From Hypericum androsaemum (Eukaryota; Streptophyta; Magnoliopsida; Malpighiales; Hypericaceae): a stretch of 64,000 nt of DNA. The DNA lies in contig OZ023180.1 of assembly GCA_963995505.1 (NCBI GenBank), positions 5,172,904-5,236,903 on the forward strand, given 5' to 3'. The translations under genes and the position numbers were made by a program. Under the pieces are notes generated by a model. The model did no database searches. It saw only the letters and a list, made by a program, of their open reading frames with translations, and had not been told where the DNA came from. Of the stretch, positions 32,642-45,115 are shown in pieces. Numbering within the stretch: position 1 is the stretch's first letter; every line of letters starts with the position of its first letter.

Positions 32642-35600
32642 AAAAGCCAAATTGGGGATTTTTCCTGAATGGTTCAGGATTTTTCCTGATCTCAATCAAC
32701 GGACTCTGGCCAAGGGGAGGTCTGATCATCACCCTATTTTGTTAAATACAACAAAGCCAAATTGGGGAGCAAAACCTTTCAGGTTTTTAAACTGTTGGCT
32801 GGATGATAAACATTTCCCAGGACTAGTTGCAGGTTGGTGGAAGGAATTAGATGGTGTTACTTTTGGGCCTCATAGATTGCTATACAAGTTGAAACTGATC
32901 AAAGGAAAAATACAAGCGTGGAATCAGGAGCACTTTGGGAGGATTGAAATCAGAATCAAGAGTGCGGAGGAAGAAATAAGTGATCTGGACAGGCTAGAAG
33001 AATCTGGACCATTGACTGTTGGAGATTCAGAAAGAAGATCAATTTTGCAGGAGGAACTTATCAATTCTCAAAGGCAACTAGATCTGATGCGGAGACAAAA
33101 ATCCAGATTGAATTGGGGACTAGGAGGGGACAGAAATACGAGTTTTTTTCACGCTTCAACTTCTATTCGGAGAAATAGAAATTTCATTGGAAGCGTGAAG
33201 TTAAATGGCAGTCTTAACTATGACCTTGGGGTGGTTAAAGATGAGATCTTCAAGCAATTTAAGTTACAATTTGATAAAGTCGGAACTCTCAGACCTAGAC
33301 TGCCAGGTTCATTATTCTCAAGATTAAAAGAGAGTTCAGTTCTTGCATTGGATAAATTGCCCACTCGAGATGAAATTAAGGATGCAGCTTGGCATTGTGG
33401 AGGTGACAAGGCCCCGGGGCCTGATGGCTTTAATTTCAATTTTATCAAGGCAATGTGGGATACAATTGGTGAGGATATCTATGCTTTTGTTCTTGATTTT
33501 TTCCAGACAGGAAGACTACATTCATTGGCAAGCTCTTCTTTTATTTCTTTGATCCCCAAAGTTGCTGGCTCTGTGAACATCTCTAACTTCAGGCCTATAA
33601 GTTTGGTGGGTTGCTCGTACAAGATAATCAGTAAGTTGATGGCAACAAGGCTTAAAAGTGTAATGCATGAAATTATTAAGCCTGAACAAGCTGCTTTCAT
33701 AGCAGGTAGACAAATCTCAGAGGTTTCCTTGATAGCAAATGAAGTCATAAGCTACTTGAGGAAATACAAGAGGAAGGATGTCCTTGTTAAATTAGATTTT
33801 TCCAAGGCTTTTGATTGTGTCAACTGGGAGTTTTTAATGGAAACAATGGAAGGCATGGGTTTTAGTAGCAAATGGAGGAATTGGATTTTTTCTTGTGTTT
33901 CAACAGCCAACGCTTCTATTTTGGTGAACGGTTCACCAACCAAGCTTTTCAACTTCGGAAGAGGTTTAAGACAAGGAGATCCGATTTCTCCTTTCTTGTT
34001 TTTAATAGCTACCGAGGGCCTCCGAGTAATGATAAAAAAGGCTGAACAGTTGGAGCTAATTCGCGGTGTTGACATTCCTGGAACCAATGATCAAATCAGT
34101 ATACTTCAGTATGCTGATGACACTTTATTGTTCTCAAATGACAGTGAAGAAAGTTTGCTCAACCTGAAGGGGATTGTGACTCACTTTGGGATTGCATCAG
34201 GGCTCCATATTAACATCTTAAAGACCACAATGACATGTATTAACATTGAGGAGGAGAGAATCACTTTGATTTCAGACACTTGGGAATGTAAAATGGAGTC
34301 TTTGCCAATCAAGTATCTGGGATTGTCATTGGGCAGTGATATGAAGAGGTTAGTTTAAACCAGTGATTGATTCAATTGATAACATGCTGAGTACTTGGAA
34401 GGGAAGTTTGCTCTCATTAGGAGGAAGATTGACTGTGGTTAAGGCGGTACTTTCAAGTTTGCCAATCTACTATCTTTCTATCTTTAATCTTCCAGCTGGG
34501 GTCTGCAAATTAATTGAACAAAAAATGAGACGTTTTCTGTGGTCAGGTAATAAGGAGGGCATTAAAACCGCACCAATTAGATGGGAATTGGTAACAAGAT
34601 CAACCGAAATGGGTGGTTTGGGCATTGAAAGAATGATGATAAAAAATAGGGCTCTTCTATTCAAATGGATTTGGAGATTTTTGGAAGATAGGAACTCATT
34701 GTGGGCAAGAACTGTTGCTGGGTTTCATGAAATTAGACCATCTGCAACTATGTCTTTTTTAAAAGCTAAGCACGAAGGTATTTGGTCTGCAATTTGTGAT
34801 GCTGCAAACGAGGAATCAGTTATCAGGGTCACTTTTTTCTCAGGTTTCAAGTTTAGAGTGGAAGATGGCAGCGTGTTCTTCTTCTGGAGTGACGCCTGGG
34901 CAGCAAACACAGCTCTTAAAGAGAAGTTTCCTAGGCTCTACTCCATATCAGTGCAACAAGAGGCTAGAGTGGAGGAATGTGGAAGATGGGAAGATGGAAT
35001 TTGGTTTTGGGAACTGAAATGGAGAAGAAGCATGTTCCAATATGAAGAAGATCAGAGCAGGGAGCTCTTTGAGCTCTTATCTAGCACTAACCTGAATAGA
35101 ACACGAAGAGACAAGATCGTGTGGGCACTGGATAAGGATAATAGATACTCCACCAAAACTTTGTGCAGCTGCATTTCAAGTCTTGGTCAGGTTCTTTCAG
35201 CTGCTCAATTGGAGGCAAGACAGGTATGGCAGGGCATTTTTCCTTACAAAGTTGAATGCTTCCTCTGGCAAGCATTACAGAATAGGTTACCAACGAGAGA
35301 CAGGCTCATCCGAAATGGAAGACTGAACGAATGGGATTGCTTGTGCCCCCTTTGTGATGATAAAGATGAATCTGCTAATCACTTGCTAATGCATTATCAT
35401 TTTACTTGGACAATTTGGTGCTATTTTCTAGAATTGGTGGGAATTAAATGGTGCACGAACTCTTCCTTAAGTGGTGCTCTGTCGAATTGGATGGGATTGA
35501 GAAGAAGAGGAATGCAGGCGAAGGTTTGGTACGCTTTGTTCGCTTCGATCACTTGGAGTACTTGGCTGCATAGGAATCATGTAATATTCAGGGAGGAAAG

Positions 35601-35918
35601 ACGCAACTCTGAGCTTCTCAAGCACTCTATCTTCTTGAGGTTCCAAGAGTGGCTTAGATGGGCCAAATTAATGAAGGACTGGGGTGGTCAAGACGTGAGA
35701 TTATATCTGCAGTCTTTTAAAGATTGATAGGTTTGAATTGTACAAAAAATATTACTTTAATTTTTTGGCTGAACCTGTTGGAACTCTCTACTGATTCATT
35801 GGGTTACACCCTGTAACTTTTGAATCCGTTTGAGCTTTCTTTTAGTTCTCAGGGTTTATGTATTTGGAAGGGGCTGATCCCAAGTTATGGTGAATAAAAT
35901 TCAACTTATCAAAAAAAT
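32642..35918 (+). mobile_element. 5'-truncated L1-like LINE, block A (nearly complete ORF2)
   Basis: Begins inside the endonuclease domain and ends with a 3' UTR and A-run near 35911-35918. Target-site duplications were not found. The block B partner is broken at 61798 by a copia insertion, which fixes that insertion as later than the duplication. Confidence 0.88.
32652..35727 (+). pseudogene. LINE ORF2 (endonuclease end, reverse transcriptase, zf-RVT)
   Basis: Starts with the last endonuclease motif (KGRSDHHPILL). RT motifs follow: KAPGPDGFNFNFIK, FRPISLVGCSYKIISK, LVKLDFSKAFDCVNW, GLRQGDPISPFLF and the catalytic QYADDTLLF. A frame change and stop near 34350-34358 split it; the second part (34363-35727) resumes at KPVIDSIDNMLSTW and runs through the thumb and the zf-RVT domain (CFLWQALQNRLPTRDRL, then CPLCDDKDESANHLLMHY). 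Apart from the missing 5' end and this break it is well preserved, so it was among the younger LINEs when duplicated. Its enzyme would copy LINE RNA into a nicked target. Confidence 0.9.
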
Positions 35919-36938
35919 ATATATAAAAATTGAAGCAAATACATAGTTGAAACAATATAACATCTAGAGATGTAAGCTACAATAAAAATTCCACCCTGCT
36001 GAAAAGTAACAGTAACATTAACGGTGATCACTTCGGTCGAACAAACAATTAGAAGAGATGAGAAAGATCGGACCTGCAAATTGCTAACAAAGATGTCAGT
36101 TGAAAAATATTGAACGACACACGAGGTGCGATTCAACAAGGACCTCCTCAACAGAATTTACCATGGTCGGACAAATTCTACCCAGACAGAGCCAGCAATA
36201 TGAAACCAAGAAATAGCACAATCATAAAATAGATCAAAATACAGGCTGACCAACAAATTAGGCCAAAACACAAGCTGCAGACCGCAAGAAAAATAGGACA
36301 ACCCGGTTATATCAAAACTTGGCTGAACTACGAACATGCCAACCGCAAGCCGAACAATAAAAGACAGATCTAAAACTAGACATAGACAGGAAATGAACCA
36401 ACAACAGACATAGATTCTTACAACAACAATAGAAACAACAATAATAGTATAGTGACCAACCCCTCCGGAAACCAACCGGTTGCGACACTGCTTCGCTGGA
36501 GCCTGAGCTAGGAGAAGCGGTCAGAATCGAGAAGGCGAGGAAAAGGAAGGGACCGCCTGAAGCTGAAACGGACTTCTTGGACGGCGCCGCCGGCGAGGAC
36601 TGGCTACTGAAGGACGAGGAGGAACTCGAGACGAAGTTGGACGAGGTCGAGGACCGGCTACTAACGGACGAGGTCAAACCCTGCGGGTTGCTTTTATGTG
36701 GAGTCAAATACAAGGGCACTGATTGATGTGTAGTCTTAATTTTATTGGAGTCAAAGGCGATTACAGTGACTACAATATAACTAACGATAACGAGTGAATC
36801 AATGAAATTTTATAAAGACGAAGTGAATTATATAAAATATTAATATTTTTTTATAAGTAAAGTATTATATTTTTTCAAAAACCTCCATAAAAAAGATTAC
36901 ACAAGATACATCTTCTATGATACTAGATAGAAACACAT
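35919..36938. other. Non-TE stretch with a GC-rich island
   Basis: Mostly AT-rich, but about 36475-36700 is clearly GC-rich and open on both strands. The minus strand encodes a Ser-rich 135-residue frame (36312-36719; SSVSSRSSTSSNFVSSS...). The plus strand encodes an acidic frame without Met (DFLDGAAGEDWLLKDEEELE) ending TGA near 36724. I recognise neither. It may be a captured or decayed host exon. Confidence 0.35.
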
Positions 36939-36946
36939 CACATCAC

Positions 36947-37659
36947 TAGGGATGGCAGAAATACCCATACCCTGAGGGTCGGACCCTACCTTACCCTACG
37001 GGTCTAGGGTATGTTGACTTTGACTAGGCCTAGGGTAGGGTATGGGTATGGGGTCCATGTTTAGAGGTAGGGTCTAGAGTAGGGTATGAATCCATAGCTA
37101 GACCCTGTGGGTCGGACCCTACCCTTACATTTTTACCCTATTTTAGACTCTACCTAATTAGACTCTAGTTAGACCGTATTGATAATATATATAATATACT
37201 TTACGGTTAACTTTAACATATTTATTATGTTATTCCGCAACTAGCTTAGAAGATGTCGTGAATGATGGATCACTAGAAGATGTCGTGCTATATTTTTTTT
37301 GTTGAATTATTTATGTACTTCAAACTCTAAAAAAAACCTTTGACTATTGAAATTAAATTGCAAAATTTGATGTTTCATCAATTTTCTATTGAATGTTGAT
37401 GTGTAACGTAGTAGATGTCTTGAATTTATTTAAATTTTATATAAAAATCAAATTTTGATTAAAAATTATCAAAATGCAGAACGTTAAAGGGTCGGACCCT
37501 GCAGATCCTGTAGACCCTGGGTCTCCAGGAAGGTAGGGTATGAATCTAACAAAAAAAAATTTGTAGGGTCGAGGGTAGGGTATGAGTCCATCCAAAAAAA
37601 CTAGAGTATAGATAGGGTCCTATCAATACCCTACCCTACCCTACCCATTACCATCCCTA
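36947..37659. mobile_element. Non-autonomous hAT element rich in GGGTA repeats
   Basis: Ends TAGGGATGGCAGAAATACCC and, inverted, TAGGGATGGTAATGGGTAGG. Perfect 8-bp duplications CACATCAC lie at 36939-36946 and 37660-37667. The interior is full of GGGTAGGGTATGG-like and complementary CCCTACC repeats that resemble degenerate telomere repeats by chance. No transposase. Confidence 0.88.
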
Positions 37660-37959
37660 CACATCACAGAAAATGAAATGTGAGATCTACGTATATTCCC
37701 AATAGTCTAGAGAACCCAAAAATAGACAAAGTGTCCAAAAGCGAGGTAAATATATAGGAATTACACCTAACCAGTCAAATATAAGATATAATATAGAAAA
37801 TATTCAAATCACAACTATTTAGATATATCAAATTAATATATACGCAGTAAAGAAATTGTTTAGAATTTGATTTGGTTACTAGCAGTTTAGAATTTGGTTG
37901 TTGGGTACTTTAATATTTATGAAACATTAGTTTAATATGGATCTGTAGCATAAAATTCA

Positions 37960-38257
37960 AATTATGAGAATATAGTTCGTTAACAATTAGTTAGAATTTT
38001 ATCTTTGTCGTTTAAATTTGGCTCGAAGTTATACTAGAGGGAATAATCGGAAGGTTCTTCAACATTTCGTTCTCTATCACGCTTAAGAGTATTTCATTTG
38101 GTCTAATTCCATTGTTGATCTATGTAACCAACGCCTTATTTTCACTTAGATTCTCTAAGGTGATTAAGCATCCTAAAGACACCCTAGGTTGCTGTAAATA
38201 TGTACATTTTGTACGGTTTGGTGATTTTCAGATTACATTTACCTATCAAAAAAATAT
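37960..38257 (+). mobile_element. LINE 3' tail
   Basis: A stretch ending GATTACATTTACCTATC and AAAAAAA at 38251-38257, the usual terminus of plant L1 3' UTRs. The 5' limit is uncertain. Confidence 0.5.
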
Positions 38258-39264
38258 ACATGTAGATTAGTTTGTTTAATATACCGGGTAATTTAGGAAA
38301 ACAAATTATTGTACCAATACTTAACAAAAGGAAAAAAAATCACTTGCCTTTTCTCTTTTCTACTTCCGTTGAGGTGGGATTTTTATTAGCACTCGGGCTA
38401 AGAGGGGTTATTTAATCAAATAGGAAAAAAAAAGAAGAAAAAAATTCATTAATAGTTAGAAACATATAAATATCCTGCTGCCCCTCGCCTGGCTCAAAAA
38501 AAAAAACCAATTAACGTATAAATACGAGGTTCTAGGCCTTCTGAAATAAGAGGTTATCAGCCCTAAAAAATATGAGCTTATTAGTTTAAATACATTTCCT
38601 TCTATTATTTTATGAATAAAAAAACATACACGAGGGTTGGATATGTGACGAAAAGAAAATGTACGAATTAGAAACTTCAGCGTATATTTTTTTATATTAA
38701 ATCTCTGATATATTTGAGAAACGATTTTATTACATCGGTGAGAGTTGAACCAATGTTGTTTACTTTTTTTTGGTTTGTATACTACCAATTAATATATATT
38801 TAATCTGGATAAGATCTTTGAAAGGTGTTAAAACTTTTCTAATAAATATTTAATAATATTGTGTTCTCATGGCTCGAATCCAACGCCAAATTAAAACAAA
38901 ACTACATTCTGGACCATTCATCTAAATAATTGTTGTTGTTGATCCCATGTCATTTACTTAGTTTGCCTCTTAGGGCGGTTGTTTGTGCACTAGCCAGCTG
39001 CCCAATTAATTGATGTTTCTTTTAATTGAAGTTTTTTTATTGAATCGAATTAGTTCAAATTTAAATTCATTAAAATTTTGAACCGTATTTGATCGATCCA
39101 AATACAAATTCGAATACGAATTATGAACTCCCAACTTCGAATCGAATTCAAATCGGCTTCAAATTAATTTCACTTAAGATTAGTCTTAGAGTTAGTGTTA
39201 GGGTTACGCCTTTGGGATAGAAAGATGAGTTTCTATGTCCTTTATAATTATAAGAACATGAGTT
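38258..39264. other. Gene-free AT-rich spacer
   Basis: No gene or recognisable repeat. The open frames here are short and have no family features. Confidence 0.5.
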
Positions 39265-39656
39265 TGTATATTTTTTTTGAAAGGTGTATATTTTATTAAT
39301 CACCAAAGAAACATCAAAGATACTATAGAAAGATTCCCCAAGGATAAAGGAGAAAAGAGACACACCCAAGGAAAATCAAATGACAGCAAAAACAACACAA
39401 TGCAGGTTACAGGAAGTAACCCACCCAATCCAAAAGCTATCACTAAACTAAAGCAAAAAGTCCGAGGTATGCAAAGTACCCGTAGCAGCTTCGACACGTT
39501 GACGAGGTATGCTAGACCAGCCCAATCGGAAAACCCGCAAGTCATCCCTTGAACCGTACCGACTCAAGCACCAACAAAGCATCTTGAAAGTGAGCATTAG
39601 AAGTCAAACCAAACCAAAACGATCACTCTAAGAAGCATCGTAAAATAGAAAGCCGA
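39265..39656 (-). mobile_element. LINE 3' tail, minus strand
   Basis: A T-run (39271-39278) followed by AAGGTGTATATTTTATTAAT and a purine-rich, A-rich 3' UTR typical of plant L1 elements read backwards. No coding part is left. It borders the gypsy LTR at 39657. Confidence 0.5.
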
Positions 39657-40185
39657 TGTTGGAGAGGAAAATTAATTCGTTGATTTGTCGTTTTTGTTTC
39701 GATAAAAAAACTACAATTTTTTGCTCGAGTATCAGATTAACGTGATTTTAAAAGATATAGAAAGATAAGACATAGATCTACAATTTTGTAGTTAATGGCT
39801 TCTCCAAATTCGGTACGGAAAGGGGTAAAACTTGGGTTGAAATTTTTGGCAGTAGGTTTTTCCTTATTATGTCGAAGCTATGTTAATTTCCTATATTAAA
39901 CACGGCCTAGGATTTTCTTGTAAGGGGCTGGGTTAGTTTTTTCTATATAATTAGAGTTTGAGCATAGAAGAAGGACACCCACAAAAAATAATACATCAAA
40001 TATTTTCAATAAAGTTGTTGCTCCTCCACCAATTTTTTTCTTTCCTACCAAATCTACTCTACATCTTCTCTTCTCTTCCCCCATATTTCATCTTTTCTCC
40101 CTTTCTTTCGAATCGCTCTTCGGACGACCACTCCGAATCCGTTCTCGAGTTCATTTCGACGTTCTCAAAAATTTTATCCACAACA
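39657..40185 (+). mobile_element. Probable 5' LTR of a gypsy-type element
   Basis: Starts TGTTGGAGAGG, ends ATCCACAACA, and is followed 2 bp later by TTTTTGGCACGCTCAGTGGA, which resembles the primer-binding site of many plant Ty3/gypsy elements. It includes TATATAATTAG (about 39944) and a long pyrimidine-rich leader. A matching 3' LTR was not found, so the element is truncated by the LINE debris to the right. Confidence 0.6.
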
Positions 40186-41199
40186 TATTTTTGGCACGCT
40201 CAGTGGAATTAAGGAGAACGTCTAAGAAGAGTGATTACTGTGCAAAAAAAATGAGCCACCATATACGATTTGGAGTCCTTTCTCAAGAGGGTCGAAACTG
40301 ATCAAAAGTTGTGCCAAAAGAGGACGTCCAGCCAGGTCATTCAAATTTAAACATTTTGATCCTTTTATAAGCTGAATCTGAAGAAATTTATTTTACAAAA
40401 GTTGAAGAATGGTCTCTTCTATTTCTATGGATACCAAGAACGTTGCAATCGAAGTTCGGACCAGGGTGTCACGATCGAAATACTAAAGACTGATCAGTCT
40501 GTAAGATTAAACAGTCCAGTCGGCTATAGAGGGCTTTTTGGTATTTTTTATGCCGATTTAAGAGATAGTTATTTCTGACAGAATTGAAGATCTATCTCTC
40601 AGCTTTCTAAGGACGCCAAGAACGCTTTAATCGGAGTTTGGACGAGAAAATTACAACCAAAATACCAAAGACAGGTCATTCTGTAAGTTGGTTCTGAAAT
40701 TTTCAATTTATCTTGTCCAACCATGAGCTTTGAAAAATCTATCTTGTCCAGCCATAACCGTTTTATCATTGAGTGCGAGAGAAAACTCAAGGCTGGACTA
40801 CGAGCTCACTTTGAGAAAATACAAGTAATGATAGACGAGATCTACAAGAATAAGAATTCAAGGATAACATTAGCAACTGAGGAAACCCCAAGTGTCATAC
40901 CAAATATGAAAGGCATCCTAGGGCCTATTGCAGCTAAGGAAATCCTCGGGCCTTCACCAACAAAAGAAATTTTTGGACCTCCATTGAGCAAACGTTTGCA
41001 GACGATCGAGTCAAAACTTATGCCACACGCACTGAGCTTCACTCGCTTGCCCAATTCTTTCCTAACTCAACAACAAGGCACTGGGGTGCAAGTTTGTTCT
41101 CGGAATATCAGTGAGAATTTAATCTCATCCAGAGGCATGAAGAGCGTTGCGAGATTGCAGTCGAAGCTCCTACATCGGTCAAAATTATCCCGGCTGGGG
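40186..41199 (+). mobile_element. Internal remnant of the probable gypsy element
   Basis: Non-LTR sequence downstream of the primer site, partly open. The frame 40723-41247 encodes up to 174 residues with a small internal repeat (GILGP, EILGP, EIFGPP) and no recognised domain. It might be a gag-like or leader protein. It ends in a G-run near 41192-41201 where LINE sequence begins. No protease or pol is seen. Confidence 0.4.
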
Positions 41200-42800
41200 G
41201 GGGGAGGGTGGGCAAGACTTGCACATGACAAAAAAGGTGAAAACTGATAAAGCAAGTCTTCAACTCATCCTCTTCACCGCCCCTGGTACAAACACATACG
41301 AGTTCCTAATCTTCCACAACGTCACAACCTTCCTACTCCGCTCCACCAAGTCGGAAGAACTCAGAAGCATCTCCAGCACATCTGCCAATCGTACATGATT
41401 CCCTCTTTGTACCTGCATAGCTGCCTCCTGCAAAACACCCATCGAAAATGGGCAAAGGAAAAAAAGATGTAGGACAGTTTCCGATGCTCCCAAACATAGG
41501 AGGCAGACGTCATCAACCTACATGCCTCTCTATGTCAAATTTGCTCTACCCAGAAGATTATTGTCCATTAACCTCCAAAGAAGAGTCTTCATGCGTGGTG
41601 GACATTTTAGGGCCAACACCTTCTCCATAATTCACTACCGACATTCGAAAGGGAAGCAAGAGAGGATTCCGCCCACCATGCATTAAGATCACATAGTATC
41701 CACTTCTAACCGAATACTCCCCATCCTTCGAGTGTCTCCACCTCAAAACATCCACTGGTCGCCTCATACTCAGCCTTATGCTCATAATTTGGGTCATGTT
41801 TGCCTCTTCGAAGCATCATCTCAGCAACTCAATATTCCACTCACAGGCATCCTCCTGAATAAGCTAAGAGACATGGTAATAGAATCTGACCCCGCGTAGC
41901 GATATCTTGGCCGTCCCTCCTGTGAACCAGGAACCCAATGGTCCTCCCAAACCCGAATTGATGACCCTTGACCCAACCTCTACTCTAATCCACGCCTCAA
42001 CAATCGTACACAATCATAATACTCCTCCATGTAAAATTGATCTGATCCGCACACTCCACCTCCAAGATAGACCGCCTAGGGTAATACTTCGATCGTAAAA
42101 CAGTCGCCGCAAAAGAGTCCGAGTGGTTAGCAACCTCCACCCTTGCTTGGCTAGCATTGATCTATTAAAATTTTGAATCCTCTAAAACCCAAGGCCACCA
42201 TCCCCCTTCGATCGACTTAGTCTGTCCCAACTCCGCCAATGAATCTACGACCCACTTCCATCGCCACCCCAATAGAAATCACATAAAAGTGCTTCAATAC
42301 GCTCACAGGTACCCACTGGAAGCTTAAAGTAGCTCATGATGTATGTCGGTATAGATTGTAGTACTGATTTAATCATTACCTCCTGCCCTACGCGTGACAG
42401 CGACCTCACCTTCCACATACCAATTTTGTCCCTTATACGAGTCTCCAAAGACAAGAAAACCTGCTTCTTTGATCTACCTATTATGGTTGGAAAACCTAAA
42501 TACGTCTTTTCTCCCCCTCCCAACCGAACTTTGAGGAACCCCTGCAACCGCTCAACCGCTCAACCTCTAAACTGTCCCTATAAAAACAGAAGATAATCGC
42601 ACTCTTCCCCAGGTTAACCTTCTGCCCCGAAGTTTACGCATAAATCTCCAAAAGTTGTAAAATATGTCTGAACTCCGTCTAATTTGCCCTAGATGACAGT
42701 AATGCATCGTTTGCAAAGAAGATATGCGTCAAGGACGGGGGCGCCCTTGCCAACCGAATGCCATGTATTATACCTCGCCTATGTGCATCCACCATAGTAT
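41200..42800 (-). mobile_element. Degenerate L1-like LINE, minus strand
   Basis: Minus-strand fragments in order from the right: the RT catalytic region near 42700-42790 (HIFFANDAL where FADD is usual, so the first catalytic Asp is Asn), the RT/thumb segment 42245-42547 (YLGFPTIIGRSKKQVF, KVRSLSRVGQEVMIKSVLQS), the tether/zf-RVT region 41558-41797 (WRHSKDGEYSVRSGYYV) and its end 41260-41493 (ASETVLHLFFLCPFS). Each is in a different frame. Inactive. Confidence 0.8.
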
Positions 42801-43389
42801 GTATATATTGATATTAGGTTTAGTAATTAATATGTACATATTATTTTAATATTATCTTAAAATTTAGTTGTATGATGTAAGATTCTGTAGATCCAGGTCC
42901 ACATCTTTATGTTTCTTTAAAAAAAATTCAAGAATAGACTCGGTCAAAGTCAACGAGTTTAGACTCTTTGAATTTGTATCCGAGTAAACACTCAGGATAA
43001 AAGTCAAATTGTCATCCGTGCTACCAATCAAGAAATATTCTCTAAAAAACTTGAATCAACAAATCACCACTAGCTTCGGATTCGCTGAACAATCGAGGAA
43101 ACTTGAGTAAATATTTGTTATTATATTATTTTTTATATTTTAAACAACTCAATTCCAAAATTTTAGTTTTGGTTCCAAACGAGTACCACGTCCTTCATTT
43201 TTCACTACTTTCCCTCATCCTTATCTTGTCGATTTCAATTATTTGAGGCCCTTGAAAACTAGCAGCAATAGTCAAAGATACCAAAAATGGTGGATAGCTA
43301 CTACTAGGTCGATGGAAGACAAGATCTCGAAGAAACACTTAAACAAACATTTGTCGACTTGTCCACGGATCAACTCCGTCCGGTCAGAA
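42801..43389. other. Gene-free spacer
   Basis: AT-rich, no gene seen. The repeated GRP unit starts at about 43390 (matching 9940 onward). Confidence 0.5.
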
Positions 43390-43600
43390 ACGGAGACGTA
43401 TACGAAATCCCACATTGCAATTTGCATATTCCAAACGTTGATAAATAAATTTAAATCTTGAGCTCCAACATGGTGGTTATCATTTTCTAGTGTGGTCTTA
43501 CATATTAATTAATTACGACTTATATGAGAGCTAAAAGACAGGATGTACTTCCTTTCGTTTTCAGATTGTCCCAAAAACTCAGATTATGAGCTGTATCATG

Positions 43601-43988
43601 CGGGACCGGATTTGGTCCTTGAGGCTAAATCCAGCACGGTGCTGGTAGATTTTTATTGAAGTACACGCGGGAACTATTTTGCAAAAATACAAAAATACAG
43701 GGGTGCAAAATAAAAATAGCTCACAACCATTAAATCGTAACTGGGTAAACCATTGAATCGTAACTGAGTAAACCATTGAATCGTAACTGAGTAAACCATT
43801 GAATTGTAACTGGGTAACTGGGAAGGACCCCGATTTATCCGAGACGGGAAAAAACGGACCATTAAATCATAACTAGGTAGACCATTGAATCATAAGTAAG
43901 TAAACTATTAAATCATAACTAAATCAATCATTGAATCGTACAGGACGGTCCTGATTGGATTTGGCCTTCCAGGACCAAATCCGCTTCC
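43601..43988. mobile_element. MITE-like element with internal tandem repeats (copy c)
   Basis: The ends GACCGGATTTGGTCCTTGAG and, inverted, GAAGCGGATTTGGTCCTGGA pair well over about 25 bp. The interior repeats AACCATTGAATCGTAACTGA about seven times. It sits in the GRP-unit flank where the paralogous 10-kb unit has a hAT element instead. Confidence 0.65.
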
Positions 43989-44329
43989 CATTTATATTAT
44001 TCACAACACCAAGAGAAGAAGTTATCTAAAATATTGAGTGGCCACACCACGTACAATTGTGCGGGAGTAGATGTATTGCCATAATTATTTGTCTAAAATT
44101 TTTAGAAAAAATGTATTTTTAAATAATTAGAAAAAGATATGGAACATTAGTTATGCTCAACAACCGCATCATTGCGGTATCCGAGTATTTCTGCATGATC
44201 TGGATTTTCCGTTGCCATTTCTGTCTCGGTAGAGCTGATGAAATTTTATTACCAACGATATGATAGTTTTAACACAGACTCCCGAGAAGCTTACCATTAC
44301 TGTCTTACAATTATGGTAATTGCTAAAGG

Positions 44330-44338
44330 ACACGTGGC
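44330..44338 (+). promoter_or_regulatory. G-box / ABRE-like motif upstream of GRP copy 3
   Basis: ACACGTGGC, the same motif and context as 880-888 upstream of copy 1, about 270 bp before the copy 3 start. Confidence 0.35.
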
Positions 44339-44606
44339 TCGTCGTTGATTGCACAAGTCTTACAATTACTGTCTTAATTATTATGATAATTAACAAAAAA
44401 TATTTAGTATAGCGACAAAAGATATAGCATGATTTAACGAAAGTTTAAGTTTTAAACTTTGACAAGGTATAATTTTTGCCGTAAATAATTTACCTTTTCA
44501 AAAAAAATTACTACGGTGATTGGAAATTTGTTCACTGCCTATTCGTCATTGGAAGAGTAAGCAGGAAAAACCACATGCACGCTGGACGTCTACGATTGGG
44601 TTAAAT

Positions 44607-45115
44607 ATGGCTTCCTCTAAGAATTTGTTTCTCGTGTTTTGTGCTGTTGTTGCTCTTGCTCTCCTAGTTTCTGCTGATAAGTGCATGCATCAATTACGTA
44701 ATATAATATTATTATATCTTATATATTAATTGCATTATTTCTAGCACATATTCATAAGTGATTTGTGGTAGTTCCAATACATCATAGGTAACCTAACAAT
44801 AATTTAAATCTAATTGATAAATAAATTATTTTTTGAGTTTGAATTATTAAAAATGTAAGTTAATTTTGATATTTATTACGATATCTTTTTGGATGATAAA
44901 AATTTATAAGGGGCTTGACATCAAAGTTAAATCTCTGCAAATTGGTAAAATAGATATATCCAATCATCTTATTATTTCTTTGAAAAAAATATATAGTAGG
45001 CAACGCTGACTTCTGTCTCGCGCTATGGTTTTACCTTTCCTCGTAATTACATTTTTTTAATAAACAATGCAGATGAAAGCAAAGCTGAGAGTGTCGCCGT
45101 CGAGGGCGGCCACGG
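44607..45115 (+). pseudogene. Gly/His-rich GRP copy 3, donor lost and exon 2 truncated
   Basis: Exon 1 (44607-44676) encodes the same signal peptide. The intron donor reads ATAAGT instead of GTAAGT, so normal splicing is lost. The acceptor ATGCAG (45067-45072) and the first codons of exon 2 (DESKAESVAVEGGHG) are intact. After about 45115 the sequence switches to the minisatellite and spacer of the GRP unit, so the Gly-rich body and CPHGC are missing. Like copy 1 it lacks the TATA box and 5' UTR, so these two copies form one lineage. Confidence 0.82.

Larger units (their letters stand above)
18221..33096. repeat. Segmental duplication, block A (partner 47585-61797)
   Basis: Nearly identical to 47585-61797 over all shared features, with the offset drifting from 29365 to 29392, then 28705 and 28701 through small indels and one deletion of about 690 bp in block B. 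Homology also extends left as 12290-12797 matching 47088-47586. Block A continues right into the rest of the LINE, while block B is interrupted at 61798 by a copia element, so the true right end is not visible. Confidence 0.93.

Noticed and set aside
36947..37659. Interstitial telomere repeat
   Set aside because: GGGTAGGGTATG units are not the plant TTTAGGG repeat and lie inside a hAT element with clear ends.
39896..40212. Short frames on both strands in the gypsy LTR (62 and 84 residues)
   Set aside because: They fall in the pyrimidine-rich LTR leader and lack any known domain.
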